DNA of 11,820 nt from Chlorobiota bacterium (GTDB lineage Bacteria; Bacteroidota; Bacteroidia; Flavobacteriales; Flavobacteriaceae): assembly GCA_013153655.1 (NCBI GenBank), contig JAADEB010000103.1, positions 1 to 11,820 on the forward strand, given 5' to 3'. How positions within the stretch are numbered: the stretch's first letter is position 1; each line of letters opens with the position of its first letter. The translations under genes and the position numbers were made by a program. Below the pieces are notes generated by a model that searched no databases, was not told the DNA's origin, and saw only the letters and a list, made by a program, of their open reading frames with translations. Of the stretch, positions 5,830 through 11,820 are shown one piece after another.

Positions 5830-6867
5830 CTATTCTTCCTTCTCGCCTTTCAAGGCCTCGTAGATGCGGGCTTCCAGTTCTTCGCGCAATTCGGGATTGT
5901 CTTCGATAACCTTTTTGGCGGCGTCGCGGCCTTGGGCCAGTTTGGTGCCGTCGTAGGAATACCAGGAACCGCTTTTTTGGATGATTCCCAATTCCACACC
6001 CCAGTCCAGGATTTCACCGCTGCGCGATACGCCTTCGCCGTACATGATGTCGAATTCGGCGGTTTTGAAGGGCGGCGCCACTTTGTTTTTCACCACCTTC
6101 ACGCGCGTACGGTTACCCAGGATTTCGCCTTTGCTGTTCTTAATGGAACCGATACGGCGCACGTCCAGGCGTTGGGTGGCGTAGAATTTCAGGGCGTTAC
6201 CGCCGGTGGTGGTTTCGGGATTACCGAACATCACACCGATTTTTTCACGCAATTGGTTGATAAAAATCACCGTGGATTGCGTACGGGAAATATTGGCCGT
6301 CAGTTTGCGCAGGGCTTGCGACATGAGGCGGGCTTGCAGACCCATTTTGCTGTCACCCATTTCGCCTTCGATTTCGCTCTTGGGCGTCAGGGCGGCCACA
6401 GAATCCACCACCACGATGTCAATGGCACCGGAACGGATCAAATTGTCCACGATTTCCAAGGCCTGTTCGCCGTAATCGGGTTGGGAAATAATCAGGTTTT
6501 CCAGGTCCACTCCCAGATTTTGGGCATAAAAACGGTCGAAGGCGTGCTCGGCATCCACAAAAGCGGCGATGCCTCCGTCCTTCTGTGCCTCGGCAATGGC
6601 ATGCAGGGCCAGGGTGGTTTTACCCGAAGATTCGGGACCGAAAATTTCGATCACCCTTCCGCGCGGATAACCGCCTACTCCCAAAGCGATGTCCAAACCA
6701 ATGGAACCGCTGGGTATCACGGGAATTTCCTCCACCGGTTGGTCACCCAATTTCATGACGGTGCCTTTGCCGTAGGTTTTTTCCAATTTATCCAATGTGA
6801 GTTGCAAGGCTTTCAGTTTGGCCTCGCGATCTTTGTTCTTGTCTTGTTCTTGTTTCTTTTTTGCCAT
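5830..6867 (-). CDS. recA: RecA recombinase
   Basis: A 345-residue protein, close to the usual length of about 350. RecA forms filaments on single-stranded DNA, drives strand exchange in homologous recombination repair, and acts as co-protease for LexA-like repressors where these exist. Seen: an N-terminal helix region rich in Lys (1-30), Walker A GPESSGKT (77-84), catalytic Glu in DAEHAF (E107), Walker B VVVDS (152-156), loop L1 (about 159-176, TPKSEIEGEMG) and loop L2 (about 204-223, NQLREKIGVMFGN...TTGG), and a C-terminal acidic tail ending EKEE. Nothing needed for activity is missing. It is the last gene of the pyrH-frr-recA series, 22 nt after frr, so it is probably co-transcribed. I see no SOS-box-like operator immediately upstream, and its promoter may be that of the operon. 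Confidence 0.98.
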   Translation of the reverse strand: MAKKKQEQDKNKDREAKLKALQLTLDKLEKTYGKGTVMKLGDQPVEEIPVIPSGSIGLDIALGVGGYPRGRVIEIFGPESSGKTTLALHAIAEAQKDGGIAAFVDAEHAFDRFYAQNLGVDLENLIISQPDYGEQALEIVDNLIRSGAIDIVVVDSVAALTPKSEIEGEMGDSKMGLQARLMSQALRKLTANISRTQSTVIFINQLREKIGVMFGNPETTTGGNALKFYATQRLDVRRIGSIKNSKGEILGNRTRVKVVKNKVAPPFKTAEFDIMYGEGVSRSGEILDWGVELGIIQKSGSWYSYDGTKLAQGRDAAKKVIEDNPELREELEARIYEALKGEKEE

Positions 6868-6889
6868 TATCTCTTTCGTTTAAAATAAA

Positions 6890-7456
6890 TTAAATCGTCA
6901 ATATATCCTTTTCTTTGGCTTCCAGCCGTTTGTCGATTTTTTTAATGTATTCGTCGGTCAGGTCTTGGAGTTTGTCGTAAGCCAATTTGGCCATGTCTTC
7001 GGAAATTTCTTTGTCTTTTTCCAGGCGTTCGATATGTTTTTTGGCGTCCTTGCGAATGTTGCGGATTCCCACACGGGCTTTTTCGGCTTCTTCGTGGGCT
7101 TTTTTGACCAATTGCTTACGGCGCTCTTCGGTCAAGGGCGGAATGTTGATAATAAGCATCTCGCCGTTGTTCACCGGGTTGAATCCCAGGTTGGCGTTAC
7201 GAATGGCTTTTTCCACGGTGCCGAGCATGGAACGGTCCCACACTTGCACCACCAGGGTTTGGGCGTCGCGCACGTTGACGTTGGCCGCTTGGTTGATCGG
7301 TACTTTGCTGCCGTAGTATTCCACCTCCACACTGTCGAGCATGGACGAGGAGGCCTTACCGGCGCGTATGCCTTTGAGTTCGTGGGCAAAGAAATCCACC
7401 GTTTTGTCCATATGTTCGGTAGCGTCGTCGAATATGAGGTCGAGTTCTTCGTTCAT
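6890..7456 (-). CDS. frr: Ribosome recycling factor
   Basis: A 188-residue protein of the family's normal length (about 185). Together with EF-G it splits post-termination ribosomes into subunits. Typical features are the N-terminal helix, the conserved LKGIRAGKAS segment (about 28-37), the beta domain with VPINQAANVNV and QTLVVQVWD, the stretch LIINIPPLTEERRKQLVKKA in the middle, and the charged C-terminal helices that complete the three-helix bundle. It lies between pyrH (35-nt gap) and recA (22-nt gap) on the same strand. pyrH-frr neighbours are common in bacteria. Confidence 0.97.
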   Translation of the reverse strand: MNEELDLIFDDATEHMDKTVDFFAHELKGIRAGKASSSMLDSVEVEYYGSKVPINQAANVNVRDAQTLVVQVWDRSMLGTVEKAIRNANLGFNPVNNGEMLIINIPPLTEERRKQLVKKAHEEAEKARVGIRNIRKDAKKHIERLEKDKEISEDMAKLAYDKLQDLTDEYIKKIDKRLEAKEKDILTI

Positions 7457-7491
7457 GGTCTATGTTTTTTTCAAAATTAATCAAATTTCGC

Positions 7492-8202
7492 TTAGTGTAC
7501 CAAGGTTCCCAGGGATTCGCCTCGGAGCAGGAGGCGTGTCAGGTTTTCCGGATCGCGCATGTTGAATACGATAATGGGCAATCCGTTTTCCCGTGCCAAA
7601 GCAAAGGCCGTGCCATCCATGACGGCCAGGTTTTTTTCCAGGGCTTCGTCGTAAGTAAGTTGGTCGTATTTGACGGCCGAAGGGTCTTTTTCGGGATCGG
7701 CGGTATAGACACCGTCCACTTTGGTGGCTTTGAGCATCAGGTCGGCATCGATTTCAATGGCGCGCAACACGCCGGCCGTATCGGTGGTGAAGTAAGGATT
7801 TCCCGTGCCGCCGGCAAAGATCACCACCTTGCCTTGTTCCAAGTAGCGCACCGCCTGGACGGGATAGAGGGCTTCGGTTATTTTTTCCACCTTCAAGGCA
7901 CTCATGACGCGGGCGTCGTTGCCGCGGGCCACCAGAAAATTTTTCAGGGCAATGGCATTCATCACCGTACCGAGCATTCCCATATAATCGGCATCCACCC
8001 GGCCAATGGTTCCGGCACTCCCTTTGACGCCGCGAAAAAAGTTTCCCGCACCCACCACAATGGCCACTTGTTTGCCGCTACGGGTCAAGCGCACAATGGC
8101 GTCGGCCAAGGGTGCCACGGCCTTTTCGTCCAATCCGCTTCCGGCTTCGCCTCCAAGGGCTTCGCCGCTGATTTTTATCAAGATACGTTGATAATCTTTC
8201 AT
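7492..8202 (-). CDS. pyrH: UMP kinase (uridylate kinase)
   Basis: A 236-residue cytosolic enzyme of the amino-acid-kinase fold that phosphorylates UMP to UDP with ATP in pyrimidine nucleotide synthesis. Seen: KISGEAL (10-16), GAGNFFRG (51-58; the usual second Gly of GGGN is Ala here), DADYMGMLGTVMNA (70-83), FAGGTGNPYFTTDTA (129-143) and LKATKVDGVYTADP (157-170). The length is typical. It is the first gene of the minus-strand series with frr and recA. A 48-nt AT-rich gap separates it from the divergent beta-barrel gene, so the promoter must lie there or reach into that gene's start. No exact TAnnTTTG box is visible. Confidence 0.97.
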   Translation of the reverse strand: MKDYQRILIKISGEALGGEAGSGLDEKAVAPLADAIVRLTRSGKQVAIVVGAGNFFRGVKGSAGTIGRVDADYMGMLGTVMNAIALKNFLVARGNDARVMSALKVEKITEALYPVQAVRYLEQGKVVIFAGGTGNPYFTTDTAGVLRAIEIDADLMLKATKVDGVYTADPEKDPSAVKYDQLTYDEALEKNLAVMDGTAFALARENGLPIIVFNMRDPENLTRLLLRGESLGTLVH

Positions 8203-8250
8203 GTGTCGCTTAATGGTTTTAATTTTTTAAATTTACATAAATTTTTTCTT
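8203..8250. promoter_or_regulatory. Short divergent promoter region between pyrH and PorT-like gene
   Basis: This 48-nt gap is very AT-rich and must hold or overlap promoters for transcription in both directions. I find no exact TAnnTTTG box on either strand; TAAATTTA-like words are the nearest. The two promoters, if both exist, would overlap. Confidence 0.4.
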
Positions 8251-8955
8251 ATGAAGCGACGAACCGGGTGCATATGGCTCTTGCTTATCCTGTTTTCCTC
8301 CTCGGTTTTCGGGCAAACCGACACGCTCGATGCCAAACGTTTTTCGCATTACTTGGAGGATCAACTGTTCTTCAACCTTTCCTACATCGCCATTCGCCAC
8401 CTGCATCCCGACCTGACCCAACAAGGCTTTTCCCATTCGGTTTCCTTCGGGTTTATTCGCGACATACCCGTCAATCTGCGGCGCAATTTGGGTTTCGGCC
8501 TGGGCGTGGGCTACGAAAGGGACATTTTCTACCAAAACCTCCGCATCTCCGTTTCCGAATCCGACGGCAGCATCCAGTACACCATCCTCGACCCGGGTTC
8601 GTACCTCAACAACGCCTTCGTGATCAAGAAAATCGTTTTTCCGGTGGAATTTCGCTACCGCAACAGCGATGCCACCCGCTTCCGCTTTTTCCGCATCTAT
8701 GCCGGCACCTTGATCGGCTACACGGTGGGCGCCGAATCGCATTACGAAACCGACAAAGTGTCCGTCGATTACCGCAAGCTCACCTCCATTCCCAACCGCT
8801 GGCAATGGGGCGTTTATCTCTACGCGGGCTACGGCGAACTAAACGGCTATATATACTACGGACTGAACGATTTGTTCAGTCCGCAGGTAAAGTTCAACGG
8901 CACACATGTGCCTATGTATGATTTGAAATTCGGCGTAATGCTGAGTTTTCTTTAA
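8251..8955 (+). CDS. PorT-like outer-membrane beta-barrel protein
   Basis: A 234-residue protein with a signal peptide (about 1-21; IWLLLILFSSSVFG before Gln) and a mature barrel of about 210 residues. It resembles the short porin-family/PorT-like proteins of flavobacteria by its FGFIRDIPVN segment, GLGVGYERD, FPVEFRYRNSDAT, FRIYAGTLIGY and YGLNDLF, and by a C-terminal strand ending MLSFL. The true PorT is a T9SS component, but most members of this group have no known function, so I give no symbol. The ATG at 8251 starts a proper signal peptide; the open frame extends far upstream, but that part is antisense to pyrH. Its stop overlaps the stop of the convergent DUF3078 gene. Confidence 0.8.
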   Translation: MKRRTGCIWLLLILFSSSVFGQTDTLDAKRFSHYLEDQLFFNLSYIAIRHLHPDLTQQGFSHSVSFGFIRDIPVNLRRNLGFGLGVGYERDIFYQNLRISVSESDGSIQYTILDPGSYLNNAFVIKKIVFPVEFRYRNSDATRFRFFRIYAGTLIGYTVGAESHYETDKVSVDYRKLTSIPNRWQWGVYLYAGYGELNGYIYYGLNDLFSPQVKFNGTHVPMYDLKFGVMLSFL

Positions 8956-9794
8956 AAGTCCAAACCGAATTCCAGTCCGAATACTTCCGAGATTTGCCAA
9001 CCCGGGAAGGTGTTGTCGTCGTAAATACTACGGATACCGAGTCCGGCGGACATATATTTGTTGATTTTCATTTTGAGGTTCAACAGGTTGTCCACATCCA
9101 CGTTTTGCGGTTTATCCAGGTAGTTGGAAAACAGGTTCAGGGTGTTTTCCAGGCTGACGTTTTCCATCAATTGCGTTTTGAAATACATTTGGGCATTCAT
9201 GCCGAATTCGTAGCGCAGGCTCTTACCGGGCGTAACGCCGAAGGCTCCGGCGTTGCTCAGGTCTTTGTCGGTTACGATCACGAATTTGGACGTAACGGGA
9301 GCCAGATTGATGAAAAAGTTATCATGAGGCTTGTAGAGGAAGCCGGGACCGGTGGAAATAAAGGCCGGCGAAAAAATATTGGACACTTTGGTGTAGGGAG
9401 CCGTACCGTAGTCGTAGCCGGTGAACAATTGGGATTTGAAATCGAAGAAATAGGAGAACGACCAGTGGTTACCCAGGTTGTATCCGTAAATGGAATTGAA
9501 GAGTAATTGGTCGTCGGTTTTCTTGTACACCTTGTTGACCTCGGTACCTCCGTAGGAGAAATAGAACTTGTTGGTCCAGGATTGTTTTTCGTCCTTGTAG
9601 TTGAAATCATAATTGATGTTCAGGTTTCCCGCCAGGGTGTTTTCGCCGCCGGCGGTCCAGTTTTTGAACGACATTTGGCTAAACATCATACCGAGATGTC
9701 CGCCTTTTTTCCAGCCGTAATCTTCTTTTTTGTCTTGGGCGAACATGGCGCCGGTGATAAAAAATACTAACAATAAAAATACATTCTTTTTCAT
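8952..9794 (-). CDS. DUF3078 outer-membrane beta-barrel protein
   Basis: A 280-residue protein with a signal peptide (MKKNVFLLLVFFITGAMFAQ). The mature protein begins with the DUF3078-type pattern: YGWKKGGHLGMMFSQ, then FKNWTAGGENTLAGNLNIN (about 43-61), followed by regular beta strands and a terminal aromatic residue (EFGLDF). The family is widespread in Bacteroidota, predicted to be in the outer membrane, and has no known function. It starts only 25 nt after the end of the T tract of the cytochrome terminator, so its promoter would have to overlap that terminator or lie in the cytochrome gene, or it depends on read-through. The stop overlaps the convergent PorT-like gene by 4 nt. Confidence 0.82.
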   Translation of the reverse strand: MKKNVFLLLVFFITGAMFAQDKKEDYGWKKGGHLGMMFSQMSFKNWTAGGENTLAGNLNINYDFNYKDEKQSWTNKFYFSYGGTEVNKVYKKTDDQLLFNSIYGYNLGNHWSFSYFFDFKSQLFTGYDYGTAPYTKVSNIFSPAFISTGPGFLYKPHDNFFINLAPVTSKFVIVTDKDLSNAGAFGVTPGKSLRYEFGMNAQMYFKTQLMENVSLENTLNLFSNYLDKPQNVDVDNLLNLKMKINKYMSAGLGIRSIYDDNTFPGWQISEVFGLEFGLDF

Positions 9795-9819
9795 ATCATT
9801 AACTTTTTAAAGGGTTTCC

Positions 9820-9850
9820 AAAAAAAAGTAACCCTGCGAACAGGGCTACT
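9820..9850 (-). terminator. Rho-independent terminator after the cytochrome c gene
   Basis: On the minus strand AGTAGCCCTG pairs with CAGGGTTACT over 10 bp (one G-U) around a UUCG tetraloop, followed by eight T. It lies about 23 nt after the cytochrome stop codon. The right-hand arm can alternatively pair with AACCCT just downstream (plus strand 9811-9816 with 9830-9835, 6 bp). Confidence 0.92.
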
Positions 9851-9873
9851 AATTCATATGATGCAATGAGCGC

Positions 9874-10350
9874 TTACTTGATGCTCATGAGATAATCAAC
9901 CAAAGCTTTCAGGTCGGCATCGTTCATTTTCTTGGTGATTTCCAAGTTGGGTTGCATCACCGAGAATTGAGCGGGATCCACGATAGCTTCGGCGTTACCT
10001 TTGAGGAAAGCCGTCATTTTGGCGGCATCACCGTATTTGGCGGCGATTTCTTTCAAGGAAGGTCCTACCGATTTTTCGGTTTCTTTGTGGCAAGCCACAC
10101 AACCGCTTTCCAAGAAGAGGGTTTTGCCGTCTTTGCCGGAAGCAGCGGCTTGTTCGCCTTCGGCTTTGTTTTCTTCGGCAGCCGGAGTAGCTTCGGCTTG
10201 TTGTTCGGCTTGTTGTTGAACTTCTTCGGCTTTTTGCTCAACGGCTTGCGCTTCATTGTTTTCGGAGGCACCTTCTTTGTTGTTTCCTCCACCACAGGAT
10301 GCCAGACCCAATCCGATAATGGCCAGCAATGCAATCAAATAATTTTTCAT
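9874..10350 (-). CDS. Lipoprotein c-type cytochrome (single haem)
   Basis: A 158-residue electron carrier. A lipoprotein signal (MKNYLIALLAIIGLGLASC) has Cys19 as the lipidation site. Residues about 21-72 form a Glu/Ala/Gln-rich low-complexity tether. Residues 73-158 form a class I cytochrome c domain: CVACH haem-binding motif (84-88), VGPSL (95-99), a probable methionine axial ligand in SVMQPN (M132) and a C-terminal helix ALVDYLMSIK. So it is a small cytochrome held to a membrane by lipid and a flexible arm, shuttling electrons in the periplasm. The ATG at 10350 fits the lipobox; longer in-frame starts upstream run into the promoter. It is monocistronic by its own promoter and strong terminator. 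Confidence 0.92.
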   Translation of the reverse strand: MKNYLIALLAIIGLGLASCGGGNNKEGASENNEAQAVEQKAEEVQQQAEQQAEATPAAEENKAEGEQAAASGKDGKTLFLESGCVACHKETEKSVGPSLKEIAAKYGDAAKMTAFLKGNAEAIVDPAQFSVMQPNLEITKKMNDADLKALVDYLMSIK

Positions 10351-10384
10351 AGTGTTTTCTGTTTTTGGATTTATTTTCGTTGTG

Positions 10385-10413
10385 CAAATATAAACAAAAT
10401 TCACGGGATGCAA
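10385..10413 (-). promoter_or_regulatory. Bacteroidota-type promoter of the cytochrome c gene
   Basis: On the minus strand TTG (10413-10411) is followed after 18 nt by TATATTTG (10392-10385), matching TTG-N-TAnnTTTG. The start codon is about 34 nt downstream of the -7 box, giving a short leader. Confidence 0.75.
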
Positions 10414-10660
10414 GCTTCCCAGCGATATTTTTTCAATTTAATCGTTGCCAAACATCTGTCATTCAAGGAAATGGGAATGGCATACAATTGGAACATTTTG
10501 TGTTTCAAGCTTTTAGCCGTTAGCTTTTAGTCTTGTATGGATTTGGGATTGTTTTTGTTAAACCGTTAAATCGTGCAATCGTTGAATCGCCGTGTCCGCC
10601 TCAGGCGGATGCTATTGATTTATTACGTTCGCCATTTTCCGTTTCCCGTGTCCCGAAAAA

Positions 10661-10695
10661 GAGATTCCTCAGTCGTTACTCTCCTTCGGAATGAC
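10661..10695 (+). repeat. GAGATTCCTC...CGGAATGAC 35-bp unit, isolated copy
   Basis: It has the same ends and the same length of 35 bp as the forward units at 479-513, 518-552 and 812-846, with a diverged middle. It follows a CCCGAAAA word, comparable to the CCGAAAACGAG junction at 471-480. Confidence 0.85.
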
Positions 10696-10757
10696 AAAAT
10701 ACACGTTCCGAACGGCAAAGACAACGTATTGATTTAGTTAAAGTTAAAGTTTCGGTT

Positions 10758-10849
10758 TAACGATTCAACGGTTTAACAAATCTATTCAACTTTTCAACCC
10801 TTCAACTATTCAACAGAACCACCGGTCACCGGTCATCCGTCACCGGTCA
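10758..10849 (+). repeat. YAACNNTT array followed by (CCGGTCA)4, order reversed relative to island A
   Basis: TAAC-GATT, CAAC-GGTT, TAAC-AAAT (10758-10781), then CTATT, then four CAAC steps at 8-nt spacing to 10814, then CCGGTCA, CCGGTCA, TCCGTCA, CCGGTCA (10822-10849). In island A the heptamer array comes before the 8-mer array; here it comes after it. Confidence 0.85.
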
Positions 10850-10902
10850 AACCGATTCAACGATTGCACGGTTACACGTTTTCACGGTTCAACAACAAAA
10901 CC

Positions 10903-11589
10903 TCACTTCTTCTTCGGAAACTTGATGCTCCAAATACCGCGCAGGTCGCCTTCCTTGAAGAAAATGGCTTTGTCGGAAGGATAGAGTTCGGCCAATTTTT
11001 CGTTGATAACCTCGGGAATGTCTTTGTTGGGATCGCCGTGGCACATCAGGCATTTTTTCTGCACGATAATGGGAATATACACGTGCGGATAGCCTTCATT
11101 GTCGTAGTGCATATACGGCTTGGGTTTCATGTTATGAAGGATTTGCTTGCGAAAAACTTCCATAACGCGCTCTTCCTGGGGCGTGGGTTTGTTTTTCTTG
11201 TTGCGCAAGCGATAGGACGTACGTTTGATTTCGGCACCATGGGCTTTGGAGAGGCTGTCGGTGATGCGCAGGGCGTTGTCGTGGCAGTATTCCAGAGCTT
11301 CGCCGGGTTTTTTCTCATTGAAAAGGCGCGTCAAGTGAGCGGAAAAAATATCGAAGGCGTTTTTGGCCATTTTCTTGGATTTTTTCAGGTAGGCCTCCTT
11401 TTCTTCCGGCGTCATGACCTTCAATTCCGAAGGATCGGTTACGTGGTCGCCTTCGAGACGTTGGTCGTTTTCCTTATTGATTTCCGCTTGGGTTTTCGCG
11501 GGAACGGATTCCTTCTTATCCTTGCTACGGTTACAGGAAACCGCAACGGCCAAGCCGGCCAATATCCATATCCAAAAGTGCTTTTTCAT
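10903..11589 (-). CDS. Tll0287-like (DUF3365) haem c lipoprotein
   Basis: A 228-residue protein with a lipoprotein signal (lipobox AVSC, Cys19) and a charged linker to about residue 60. The rest resembles the Tll0287-like/DUF3365 domain: helical segment with LEYCHDNA (C102), AEIKRTSYRLRNKKNKPT (about 119-136), the haem-binding motif CLMCH (180-184) and the C-terminal LYPSDKAIFFKEGDLRGIWSIKF signature. In cyanobacterial Tll0287 the haem iron is reported to be held by His and a Cys outside the CxxCH; C102 sits where such a distal Cys would be, which is inference from memory of the family. This domain occurs often as a sensor module; here it is a stand-alone membrane-anchored periplasmic protein and may be a redox or gas sensor or an electron carrier. 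It has its own promoter and is 553 nt from the next gene on the strand. Confidence 0.85.
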   Translation of the reverse strand: MKKHFWIWILAGLAVAVSCNRSKDKKESVPAKTQAEINKENDQRLEGDHVTDPSELKVMTPEEKEAYLKKSKKMAKNAFDIFSAHLTRLFNEKKPGEALEYCHDNALRITDSLSKAHGAEIKRTSYRLRNKKNKPTPQEERVMEVFRKQILHNMKPKPYMHYDNEGYPHVYIPIIVQKKCLMCHGDPNKDIPEVINEKLAELYPSDKAIFFKEGDLRGIWSIKFPKKK

Positions 11590-11612
11590 CTTTTCTATTT
11601 TATAAAGTTGTG

Positions 11613-11620
11613 CAAAAATA
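11613..11620 (-). promoter_or_regulatory. TAnnTTTG -7 box of the Tll0287-like gene
   Basis: TATTTTTG on the minus strand lies 23 nt before the ATG and fits the Bacteroidota -7 consensus. No clear TTG is seen at the usual spacing upstream, so the promoter may be weak or activated. The palindrome at 11653-11671 lies about 32 nt upstream of it. Confidence 0.6.
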
Positions 11621-11652
11621 CATTTTTTCGCCGTACCTCCGCTTCGCCTGAG

Positions 11653-11671
11653 CCATAAAAAGCTTTTATGG
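11653..11671. promoter_or_regulatory. 19-bp inverted repeat upstream of the Tll0287-like gene
   Basis: CCATAAAA-AGC-TTTTATGG is a perfect inverted repeat with 8-bp arms. It stands between the terminator of the T9SS gene and the -7 box of the Tll0287-like gene, where an activator site could be expected. It could equally be a second weak stem-loop behind the terminator. Confidence 0.45.
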
Positions 11672-11675
11672 GCCT

Positions 11676-11710
11676 ATAAAAAACCGCCTTCCCGGAGAGG
11701 AAAGGCGGTT
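11676..11710 (-). terminator. Rho-independent terminator of the T9SS cargo gene
   Basis: On the minus strand AACCGCCTT (11710-11702) pairs with AAGGCGGTT (11690-11682) over 9 bp, with an 11-nt loop, and runs on into a T tract. It starts 23 nt after the stop codon of the partial gene at the right edge. Confidence 0.9.
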
Positions 11711-11733
11711 GAAATCGTTTGAAAGTCGCCGGC

Positions 11734-11820
11734 TTATCGAACCACCAATTTCAAAGTGGCTTGATGACCTTCGGCCGAATGCAGTTTGAGCATATAGATG
11801 CCTTTGCTCAGGCCGTTGGT
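11734..11820 (-). CDS. C-terminal end of a T9SS-secreted protein (partial)
   Basis: Only the last 28 residues are in the window; the gene continues past the right edge. The end, GLSKGIYMLKLHSAEGHQ followed by ATLKLVVR, fits the end of the type A C-terminal sorting domain of T9SS substrates: a G-[IV]-Y-x-[LV]-K strand, a turn, and a final basic strand K-x-V-x-[KR]. Such domains direct the protein through the Por secretion machine to the cell surface, where the domain is removed. The rest of the protein, and so its function, cannot be seen. A strong terminator follows the stop. Confidence 0.8.
   Translation of the reverse strand, partial: TNGLSKGIYMLKLHSAEGHQATLKLVVR

Larger units (their letters stand above)
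10508..10892. repeat. Compound repeat island B (right)
   Basis: The stretch 10414-10902 holds no convincing gene. Its modules are: TTAGCCGTTAGCTTTTAG (10513-10530); an inverted YAACNNTT array (about 10557-10589); the palindrome TCCGCCT-C-AGGCGGA (10595-10609); the word TTTCCCGTGTCCCGAAAA (about 10642-10659); one 35-bp GAGATTCCTC...CGGAATGAC unit (10661-10695); a direct YAACNNTT array (10758-10814); a (CCGGTCA)4 array (10822-10849); and CGATTCAACGATTGCACG (10853-10870), which is an 18-bp perfect inverted copy of 10572-10589. All but the palindrome also occur in island A or near recA, but in a different order. Confidence 0.85.

Noticed and set aside
5932..6888. 318-residue open frame antisense to recA (plus strand)
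   Set aside because: It lies wholly over recA and is a composition artefact of the opposite strand: rich in His, Gly and Phe without any domain, and recA is beyond doubt.
7462..8250. Upstream extension of the PorT-like frame across pyrH
   Set aside because: The extension is antisense to pyrH and part of frr's upstream region. The internal ATG at 8251 begins a clear signal peptide.
9811..9835. True antiterminator competing with the cytochrome terminator
   Set aside because: The competing arm is transcribed after the T tract, and the 6-bp stem with a 13-nt loop is much weaker than the 10-bp UUCG hairpin. I kept it only as a note in the finding on the short gap.

Overview
The window looks like a chromosomal segment of a Bacteroidota (Bacteroidetes) bacterium. 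Four signs point that way. Promoters match the Bacteroidota pattern TTG-N18/19-TAnnTTTG. The right edge cuts a protein that ends in a type IX secretion (T9SS) C-terminal sorting domain. There are several signal-peptide outer-membrane beta-barrels, including a PorT-like one and a DUF3078 protein. RecA, Frr and PyrH fit the same phylum. I cannot place it below phylum level.

Layout. 1-1022 holds no convincing gene; from about 243 on it is a dense mosaic of short repeats. 1023-1250 encodes a tiny PspC-domain membrane protein. 1443-5538 is a clear three-gene operon behind a well-formed promoter: a BcsA-like family 2 glycosyltransferase without PilZ domain, a membrane-anchored DUF3131 protein overlapping it by ATGA, and an outer-membrane beta-barrel 11 nt later. 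Together they suggest a compact polysaccharide synthesis/processing/export machine spanning both membranes. 5539-5829 is a convergent intergenic region with a possible structured RNA and a GGCTAA-type repeat. 5830-8202 (minus strand) is pyrH-frr-recA in transcription order. 8251-8955 is a PorT-like beta-barrel, convergent with and overlapping by 4 nt a DUF3078 protein (8952-9794). 9874-10350 is a lipoprotein cytochrome c with a UUCG-loop terminator. 10414-10902 is a second repeat island built from the same modules as the left one. 10903-11589 is a Tll0287-like (DUF3365) haem c lipoprotein. 11734-11820 is the tail of the T9SS cargo gene with its terminator.

The most unusual content is (1) the polysaccharide operon, whose synthase has a non-canonical QxxRY motif, SED instead of TED, a charged insertion and no c-di-GMP-binding PilZ domain; and (2) the repeat islands, in which several unrelated 7-8 bp degenerate tandem arrays and a 35-bp palindromic-type unit are shuffled in different orders and orientations, with one 42-bp block repeated at 41/42 identity. 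No tRNA, rRNA, CRISPR array, transposase or integrase was seen.
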